Source: JAKFDK01 sp036676195 (lineage in GTDB: Bacteria; Bacillota; Sulfobacillia; Symbiobacteriales; ZC4RG38). Taken from it: 64,000 nt of DNA. Positions within the stretch are counted from its first letter, which is position 1, and each line of letters opens with the position of its first letter. Positions 59,645-64,000 of this stretch are shown here, one piece after another. The position numbers were made by a program, and so were the translations under genes. The stretch lies in contig JAKFDK010000120.1 in NCBI GenBank assembly GCA_036676195.1, forward strand, positions 50,775 to 114,774. The letters are read 5' to 3'. The notes beneath the pieces are model-generated. The model had not been told where the DNA came from. It made no database searches and was given only the letters and a program-made list of their open reading frames with translations.

Positions 59645-60046
59645 TTACCTGACAGCGGCTAAAGGCAGGTTCGGCGCCAAATCCACGATCTCTCCGGTGC
59701 CACGCTGCAAGGTCCGATAACCAGCCACGGTCCCGCCCAGAACACCTGCCAAATAGTCACAGGCAACTTGCGGGTCTACTGTTTCACCACAGGTGTAACA
59801 ATCTACGGCGGCAAACCCTTCTTCAGGGTAGGTGTGGATCGACAGGTGCGACTCACTCAAGACCAGTACGCCCGTAACCCCCTGGGGCTGAAACTTAACG
59901 AAGTTCTCCCCGACCACCGTGGCCCCACACCGGGTCGCCGCTTCCATCATCACTTGACGAAGAAACTGGAGATCATCCAGTTTTCCGAAGCTGACGTCCC
60001 GCAGGTCCATAGTCACGTGACGCCCGAAAGTAGAAAACTTTGCCAC
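59645..60046 (-). CDS. speD: S-adenosylmethionine decarboxylase proenzyme
   Basis: Makes decarboxylated SAM, the aminopropyl donor for spermidine. 133 residues, the short class 1B (SpeH-like) form. The self-cleavage site is LSESHLSIHTYPE, with Ser66 becoming the pyruvoyl group, and later CYTCG supplies the catalytic Cys. The GTG start has GGGGGAAAA 5 nt upstream, and an exact complement of that ribosome site lies 60 nt earlier in the leader. A single-gene unit with promoter, leader and terminator. No speE is next to it. Confidence 0.97.
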   Translation of the reverse strand: MAKFSTFGRHVTMDLRDVSFGKLDDLQFLRQVMMEAATRCGATVVGENFVKFQPQGVTGVLVLSESHLSIHTYPEEGFAAVDCYTCGETVDPQVACDYLAGVLGGTVAGYRTLQRGTGEIVDLAPNLPLAAVR

Positions 60047-60200
60047 CGTGATTTTCCCCCTTGGAAGCCGGAATGACCTAGCCCTCCCAGGCTAGACGGG
60101 ACCGTCGTCACGCCCACGGGGGAAAAGTCAGGCAGCCGGGAATGACCCGGGCCCCAACCCTTTCAGGCGTACTAGGTTCCTACAAAAGACCGCTTACAAT
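60047..60200 (-). promoter_or_regulatory. speD 5' leader with anti-Shine-Dalgarno and duplicated motif
   Basis: A leader of about 150 nt. The ribosome site GGGGGAAAA (complement at 60052-60060) is matched by a perfect 9-nt complement TTTTCCCCC (60118-60126). A motif GGTCATTCC(C)GGCTKCC occurs twice, at 60148-60131 and 60078-60063. The first copy comes just before the anti-ribosome site, the second just before the ribosome site. A short CTAGCC/GGCTAG hairpin lies between. This is the layout of a translational switch. I do not recognise a known class. Confidence 0.6.
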
Positions 60201-60207
60201 AGCTTGG

Positions 60208-60236
60208 ATTTTACGATAGGGCCACATAAAAGTCAA
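60208..60236 (-). promoter_or_regulatory. Promoter of speD
   Basis: Minus-strand TTGACT (60231-60236), 17-nt spacer, TAAAAT (60208-60213). Confidence 0.85.
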
Positions 60237-60341
60237 TAGGGCTAGACGGGGTTGCTCTTGCTTCCACAGCCACGTGTTCAGTCGCTCTTGCTTACACTTT
60301 CGCGTTGGTTCGCCCTAAAACCTCAAGACGAAAGCCCGGTA

Positions 60342-60361
60342 GTACGTCACCGGTGACGTAC
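60342..60361. repeat. 20-bp perfect palindrome
   Basis: GTACGTCACCGGTGACGTAC is its own reverse complement. It lies about 105 nt upstream of the speD promoter and 250 nt before the DUF1540 gene. No U-tract on either side, so an operator is more likely than a terminator. The surrounding 60240-60600 has no gene I can support. Confidence 0.75.
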
Positions 60362-60612
60362 AACCCGGCCCAGCGGAAACTACCGAGAATAAAGTATATA
60401 CGACCTTGAACCCAGGGTCACTAACCGCCAGAGTCGATGAGAGGCGATCAGGCCCCTTTATTACCGTTCACGTCGTTGAAACTCGCCACCACGCTCTCGG
60501 ACACCAGATCTTATCGTCTTTCGTGATCGCTAGATCCGGCCGCGCACGCGGATGCCCGAGCCAAATAGGCGCACGTCGCTTGACGCACACTAGGGGCGGA
60601 GGTGACGATGAA

Positions 60613-60855
60613 ATGGGTCAGCAGTCGATCGAATGCACAGTCCACTCCTGCTATTACTACGCCTCAGGCGACCAGTGTCGGGCCAGCGCCATCATGGTGG
60701 CCAACAACCCCTCTACCATTCGGGGACAGGCTGGTACGGAATTTGGTGCTGAACTGGGGACTCCCCAGGCGGCCACATCTGCACACACCCAGTGCCGGAC
60801 GTTCATTCCTGAAGGACAGGGACCCAAGCCGGGAATCCGGCGCCTGTCTGACTGA
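60613..60855 (+). CDS. DUF1540-domain small cysteine-rich protein
   Basis: An 80-residue protein starting MGQQSIECTVHSCYYYASGD, with four cysteines in the DUF1540 pattern (CTVHSC, DQC, then TQCRTF at the end of the domain). Such proteins are common in spore formers and probably bind a metal; the function is unknown. GGAGGTGA lies 7 nt before the ATG. An in-frame extension to 60406 lacks a ribosome site and has poor composition. Followed by a hairpin (60864) and the SASP-like gene. Confidence 0.85.
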   Translation: MGQQSIECTVHSCYYYASGDQCRASAIMVANNPSTIRGQAGTEFGAELGTPQAATSAHTQCRTFIPEGQGPKPGIRRLSD

Positions 60856-60863
60856 ATCCGGCC

Positions 60864-60894
60864 GGGGCCAGGATTCCACTGGTCCCTGTTTCTT
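60864..60894 (+). terminator. Weak terminator of the DUF1540 gene
   Basis: An 8-bp GGGGCCAG/CTGGTCCC stem including one G-U pair, 7-nt loop (60864-60886), followed by TGTTTCTT on the plus strand. Confidence 0.55.
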
Positions 60895-60951
60895 GCCTGT
60901 CACCGGCTGGGTATCCCTGACAGTGGTTCTGATGGCAAGGGAGGCCAAGCC

Positions 60952-61149
60952 ATGGCACGCAGGCGCTCGCTGCTCTCTGATCAGACCAAAATGCAGTTGG
61001 CCCGTCTTCAGGGTGCCGGTAACCGGGTAGCCCCCGGGGACTACGGAAACCTGACTTCCAGGGAGGCGGGCAATTTTGTCAAGTATGCTGTGTACGTGGC
61101 CGAACAGGCATTAGCAGGGGTTCAGGCCCCAATTCCACCCAAAGATTAG
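60952..61149 (+). CDS. Alpha/beta-type SASP-like small protein
   Basis: A 65-residue basic protein starting MARRRSLLSDQTK. The segment GDYGNLTSREAGNFVKYAVYVAEQALAG resembles the second conserved block of alpha/beta small acid-soluble spore proteins (usually ...LTSREAG..GG...), which coat spore DNA. The first block with the GPR cleavage site is not evident and the GG pair is replaced, so it is a divergent member at best. GGGAGG lies 7 nt before the ATG. Confidence 0.6.
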   Translation: MARRRSLLSDQTKMQLARLQGAGNRVAPGDYGNLTSREAGNFVKYAVYVAEQALAGVQAPIPPKD

Positions 61150-61166
61150 CTTCGGAGACAAGCCGT

Positions 61167-61205
61167 GAAAGGAAGCCCCCGGCAGTTGGCCGGGGGCTTC
61201 CTTTC
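61167..61205. terminator. Bidirectional terminator
   Basis: A perfect 17-bp stem with a 5-nt loop (61167-61205) between the SASP-like gene (+) and the thiamine-binding-family gene (-), with CTTTC/GAAAG flanks inside the arms. Confidence 0.85.
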
Positions 61206-61494
61206 AGGTTGCGACGGTCTGGATGGCTCTGGCGATGGTCTGTCCCTGGTCACGACGGTCATCAATGTGGATATTTGTAACAACGCGAGCCGACTCATTT
61301 TTGAAAGCCGCTTCGTGCATGGCCTGGGCAACCGATAATACCCGTGCCAAGTCGCCTTCCAGGGTAGTTCCGGTGGCATTGACCTGATACTTGACGCCTT
61401 GCCTGGCTGCTACCTGACAAGCCGAGTTGACAAAACTGGAGATGCTGGTGGCGTCGGTGCCAACGGGAGTGATGCTGATTTCGAGTAAAGCCAT
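61204..61494 (-). CDS. MTH1187/YkoF-type thiamine-binding family protein (DUF77)
   Basis: A 96-residue protein of the MTH1187 family: MALLEISITPVGTDATSISSFV at the start, YQVNATGTTLEGDLARVL in the middle and VVTNIHIDDRRDQG near the end. Members form tetramers with a ferredoxin-like fold and some bind thiamine-like compounds. The ATG overlaps the stop of the YkuS-like gene (TGATG), so the two are translationally coupled. Ends inside the strong hairpin. Confidence 0.88.
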   Translation of the reverse strand: MALLEISITPVGTDATSISSFVNSACQVAARQGVKYQVNATGTTLEGDLARVLSVAQAMHEAAFKNESARVVTNIHIDDRRDQGQTIARAIQTVAT

Positions 61495-61748
61495 CAGGAT
61501 TCACCTCCCAAAGCCCGGCGCTCCACTTCCTGAACCACCTGCTCAGCGGTGCGCCCTCTGGCTTCAATGACCGGAGCGCGGTTACCGTTCGTAACCTCAA
61601 CGCCCAGTAAATTGTCCTGCAGCCCTGTGACAACATAGGCATCGGCCTGCTGCCGCTGCCCCGGTTCCAGCGAGAGTACCTGCCAGCCCTTTGCCTGCAG
61701 TGCGTCCCGCACCGGTGTGAGATTGGGCTCAACCGCAATTCGTTTCAC
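61494..61748 (-). CDS. YkuS/UPF0180-family protein
   Basis: About 84 residues, MKRIAVEPNLTPVRDALQAKG, then DAYVVTGLQDNLLGVE, the pattern of the UPF0180 (YkuS) family found in Firmicutes; function unknown. GGAGG lies before the second of two adjacent GTG codons. First gene of a coupled pair with the DUF77 protein. Confidence 0.85.
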   Translation of the reverse strand: MKRIAVEPNLTPVRDALQAKGWQVLSLEPGQRQQADAYVVTGLQDNLLGVEVTNGNRAPVIEARGRTAEQVVQEVERRALGGES

Positions 61749-61830
61749 CACTGATCACCTCCGGACCCTTGTAGTCTCCGCCAGTTAATCACTGGCTATG
61801 CCGGAACACATGTCCCGCCCGGCGTAAGCG

Positions 61831-61862
61831 CATATAAAAACCCCGCCATGGAGGGCGGGGTT
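61831..61862 (-). terminator. Terminator of the Fur-family gene
   Basis: A 9-bp AACCCCGCC stem with a 6-nt loop (61839-61862), followed on the minus strand by TTTTTATATG. Confidence 0.92.
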
Positions 61863-61867
61863 GTATC

Positions 61868-62338
61868 CTATTGGCCTGGTTCTCCGGACTCGGTCAGTTC
61901 ACGACATTGCTTACAGACACCATAAAACTTAACGATATGGTCCTGGATCACAAACCCAGTTTTACGGCGAATGGCTGCTTCTAGCGATTCCATCAGATCA
62001 TCCTGAAACTCGGTCACTTCGCCGCATTTTTGGCAGATCAAATGATGGTGATGATGGGGTTCGTCCGGGTCGCACATTTCAAAACGGGCCCGCCCATCGC
62101 CAAACTCCAATTTCTTCAGGACGTCCAGTTCAACCAGTAACTCGATGGTTCGGTAGACAGTGGCGATCCCATTGTTCGGGTATACCGACTTTAACTGCGA
62201 GTAAACCTCATCAGCGCTGAGATGCTGTCCCTTGTTTTGGAGAAAGATATTCAGAATAGCCCAACGCTGTGGTGTAAGCTTGTGCCCACCGTTGAGCATG
62301 CGTTCGTAAATATCCTTCAACAAGGGCACACGGCTCAC
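61868..62338 (-). CDS. Fur-family transcriptional regulator
   Basis: A 156-residue metal-dependent repressor. The N-terminal winged helix (LTPQRWAILNIFLQ, NGIATVYRTIELL) is followed by the metal-binding HHHHHLICQKCGEV and a second CKQC pair for structural zinc. It may be Fur, Zur or PerR. The GTG start is assumed from position; the ribosome site is close to the start. Its promoter (62358-62386) lies just after the LCP stop, and a terminator follows. Confidence 0.95.
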   Translation of the reverse strand: MSRVPLLKDIYERMLNGGHKLTPQRWAILNIFLQNKGQHLSADEVYSQLKSVYPNNGIATVYRTIELLVELDVLKKLEFGDGRARFEMCDPDEPHHHHHLICQKCGEVTEFQDDLMESLEAAIRRKTGFVIQDHIVKFYGVCKQCRELTESGEPGQ

Positions 62339-62357
62339 CTCACTTTATCGTTACTCT

Positions 62358-62386
62358 AGCATACTCGCTGATGTGGCGGGCGTCAA
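62358..62386 (-). promoter_or_regulatory. Promoter of the Fur-family gene
   Basis: Minus-strand TTGACG (62381-62386), 17-nt spacer, TATGCT (62358-62363), 20 nt before the start codon. Confidence 0.75.
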
Positions 62387-62396
62387 CCAGCACGAA

Positions 62397-63887
62397 CTAC
62401 CGGGCGTCCCGCCCGAGACGGATCTCAACCTGGACGTCCGCAGCGGCAGCTCCCGGTTCAATGCGTGCCCAGGGGAACAATTCCTTCAGTTTCGCAGTGA
62501 CCTGGTCGTCGCCGCTACGGTCAATAATGACGGTCTTGTCCACGAGCCGGGAGCTCCGAGCAAAATGCATAACGTTGAACTTTTCCTGGCGCAAACGTTT
62601 CACGGTACTTCCGATCAGATCTTTACCGGAGAAATCATAGAGAATGGTAGCCGGCAACCGCGTTCTGCTCCGGTCGTTCTGGCTGGTGACATTGCCCGTA
62701 ATGGCGGTCTGGTCGGTGACCGTGGTGGCGGCGCTCTTCTGCTGCTCGTCGCCGGTGGTGCCAGCTGTGGCATCAGGCGGATTTTCAGGTTTAGCGTCCC
62801 CTTGCTGTGGCTGGTCTGCCGTCTGATGTGCAGGTGCGGGCGCCGACGCCAGCACAGCCGCGGCCCGGGCAGCGGCTGCCGCTTGTTCGGCTTCCCTGAT
62901 GGCGGCCGTTTGCACAGCCTGCGCCTTTTCGGCGCGCTCCAGGAAGTCGGCCGGTGGCTCCTGGCCCAATAACATCCGGTAGGCAGTCTGTCGTACTTCA
63001 CCCAGATTCAGTACGTCGTAAAAGATATCCCCCACCAAGGAACCCTCGCCCTTGATAATAGCCGTCTGCACCGGGCCCCTGGCCAGCAAATCCTTGCCGG
63101 CAGAGGCGAGTTGCAGGATCTCCGGTAGGTTCAGGTCGGTCCGAATGGCATTGGAAAGGGATGAAATCAATTGCGGCACCCGCAGGGCAATGGCTGGATT
63201 CATGGCTTTTTGCAGAACCAGCTTGATGACTTCCTGCTGCCGCCGCATTCGCCCAATATCCGCATCGGGACCGGAACGATACCTGGCGTACTCGAGTGCT
63301 TTTTGCCCGTCGAGTTTGTAATGGCCGGGTTCAAAGTGAATATACAGACCGCCGTTGTCGTCCTTTGGGTCCTCGTAGTGCATGGACTCGGTTACATCCA
63401 CCTCGATACCGCCCACGGCATCAACCATGGCCTGGAACCCGGCAAAATTAATGATAACCCAGTGATCAATGGGGATATCAAGCAATTGTTGGACAGTCGC
63501 CAGTGTCAATTGATGTTGGCCAAAGGCATAGGCGTGGTTGATTTTATCCCACCCGTAGCCCGGAATTTCAGTCCAGGTATCCCGCTGAATGGAGAGAAGG
63601 GACACATCCCCCTGACCCGGGTCCAGGGAGGCCACCATGATGGTGTCTGAACGACCCACATCATCTAGCCGTTCATCAACGCCCAGGACCAGGATGGTCG
63701 TTCGGCCAACGGAGGCTGGCCTCGGCCCACTCGGCCGGCGTGCCAGGGGCACTTCTGTCTGCACGTTAACGGATGGTTCCTGGCGAATCCCTAACAGGTG
63801 CCAGGTTGTAACGCCGGTGACACACGCGCTGAGGAAGGCCACCATAATCAAGGCGCCGATCCACCCCAGCCGCGACCACTTGGACAT
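62397..63887 (-). CDS. LytR-CpsA-Psr (LCP) family protein with LytR_C domain
   Basis: Membrane-anchored ligase that transfers lipid-linked glycopolymers to peptidoglycan. About 496 residues from the ATG reading MSKWSRLG. The membrane helix is at about 8-28, the LCP domain at about 65-240 (LVLGVDERLDDVGRSDTIM, LLSIQRDTWTEIPGYG, ALEYARYRSGPDADIGRMRRQQ, keeping the key Arg/Asp residues), an Ala/Gln-rich linker at about 325-400 and a C-terminal LytR_C domain. It follows the oligopeptide ABC gene by 17 nt. In many relatives this gene sits between yqeK and rsfS; here it is 16 kb away. Confidence 0.94.
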   Translation of the reverse strand: MSKWSRLGWIGALIMVAFLSACVTGVTTWHLLGIRQEPSVNVQTEVPLARRPSGPRPASVGRTTILVLGVDERLDDVGRSDTIMVASLDPGQGDVSLLSIQRDTWTEIPGYGWDKINHAYAFGQHQLTLATVQQLLDIPIDHWVIINFAGFQAMVDAVGGIEVDVTESMHYEDPKDDNGGLYIHFEPGHYKLDGQKALEYARYRSGPDADIGRMRRQQEVIKLVLQKAMNPAIALRVPQLISSLSNAIRTDLNLPEILQLASAGKDLLARGPVQTAIIKGEGSLVGDIFYDVLNLGEVRQTAYRMLLGQEPPADFLERAEKAQAVQTAAIREAEQAAAAARAAAVLASAPAPAHQTADQPQQGDAKPENPPDATAGTTGDEQQKSAATTVTDQTAITGNVTSQNDRSRTRLPATILYDFSGKDLIGSTVKRLRQEKFNVMHFARSSRLVDKTVIIDRSGDDQVTAKLKELFPWARIEPGAAAADVQVEIRLGRDAR

Positions 63888-63904
63888 ATGCCGGCTCAAC
63901 CTTT

Positions 63905-64000
63905 CTATCCGGTAAATCCGCCCTCCGACCCTATTCCGGGCAGATGGCAAGCAACGCGGTGGTCGGGAGACTGCTCCTTCAGCGGCGGCAGTTGCTCACG
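63905..64000 (-). CDS. Oligopeptide/dipeptide ABC ATPase, C-terminal tail (partial)
   Basis: The window's right edge cuts a minus-strand gene. The visible 31 codons read REQLPPLKEQSPDHRVACHLP and nine further residues before TAG. The pattern 'PxLxxxxPxHxVACHL' is the C-terminal oligopeptide-transporter (oligo_HPY) end of DppD/OppD/DppF/OppF ATPases. It ends 17 nt before the LCP start and probably shares its transcript. Confidence 0.8.
   Translation of the reverse strand, partial: REQLPPLKEQSPDHRVACHLPGIGSEGGFTG

Noticed and set aside
60406..60612. N-terminal extension of the DUF1540 protein
   Set aside because: The ribosome site GGAGGTGA points to the ATG at 60613, and the extension does not resemble the family.
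1..64000. tRNA, rRNA, CRISPR arrays, transposases
   Set aside because: No cloverleaf T-arm pattern, rRNA segment, regularly spaced repeat or transposase motif was noticed in either strand.

Overview
The window looks like a chromosomal segment of a spore-forming, probably anaerobic and possibly thermophilic Firmicute of the Peptococcaceae/Moorella/Heliobacteria kind. I cannot name a genus. The evidence is sporulation genes (spoIIP, spoIVFA/spoIVFB, a spo0B-like gene, a spore-protein-like gene), a leuS T-box, CIRCE/HrcA control, an L27 with a cleavable N-terminus next to its protease Prp, and a group III (archaeal-like) bacterial chaperonin inside the hrcA transcription unit. The gene order is the classic Firmicutes block read mostly from the minus strand: spoIVFA-spoIVFB, rng, rplU-prp-rpmA, spo0B-obgE-yhbY-nadD-yqeK-rsfS, leuS, comEA-comEC, holA, rpsT (plus strand), spoIIP, lepA, hemW, hrcA, grpE-dnaK-dnaJ.

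Left to right: 1-5.8 kb is the heat-shock region, with two CIRCE-controlled minus-strand units (hrcA + chaperonin; grpE-dnaK-dnaJ). 5.9-9.4 kb is a single-gene pyruvate carboxylase unit. 9.5-22.9 kb is a visibly more AT-rich stretch. It holds branched-chain amino-acid genes (ilvN-ilvB-leuA, and a divergent leuB 8 kb away) interrupted by a sensing/transport cassette: chemoreceptor + binding lipoprotein, a DASS transporter fused to a cyclic-nucleotide-binding-like domain, a PilZ protein, and an ABC ATPase + permease. leuC, leuD and ilvC are absent from the window. 23-29 kb is a lepA-led unit ending with hemW, a CoA-transferase and a CYTH protein.

29-36 kb has a HTH regulator, spoIIP, several small unknown proteins, a GH18 spore hydrolase, rpsT and holA. 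The germination protease gpr, usually found near here, is not seen. 36-42 kb is the competence DNA-uptake region (comEA, comEC) with two neighbours of uncertain function. 42-46.3 kb is T-box-controlled leuS plus a DUF5946 gene. 46.3-51.3 kb holds the Obg and L21/L27 units. 51.3-59.3 kb holds a phosphoesterase, RNase G, a membrane protein, SpoIVFB/SpoIVFA and a GAF/HD-GYP protein. 59.6-64 kb holds speD with a structured leader, a DUF1540 protein, a SASP-like protein, two small conserved proteins, a Fur-family regulator, an LCP-family protein and the tail of an oligopeptide ABC ATPase.

The most interesting signals are the chaperonin under HrcA/CIRCE control with a terminator-like hairpin in front of it, the sensing/transport cassette splitting the leucine genes, the unusual speD leader with an exact anti-Shine-Dalgarno and a duplicated motif, a 20-bp perfect palindrome upstream of it, and a ComEC that has lost its nuclease-domain metal motif. 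No tRNA, rRNA, CRISPR array or insertion sequence was recognised. Promoters, terminators and start codons were read by eye and not computed.
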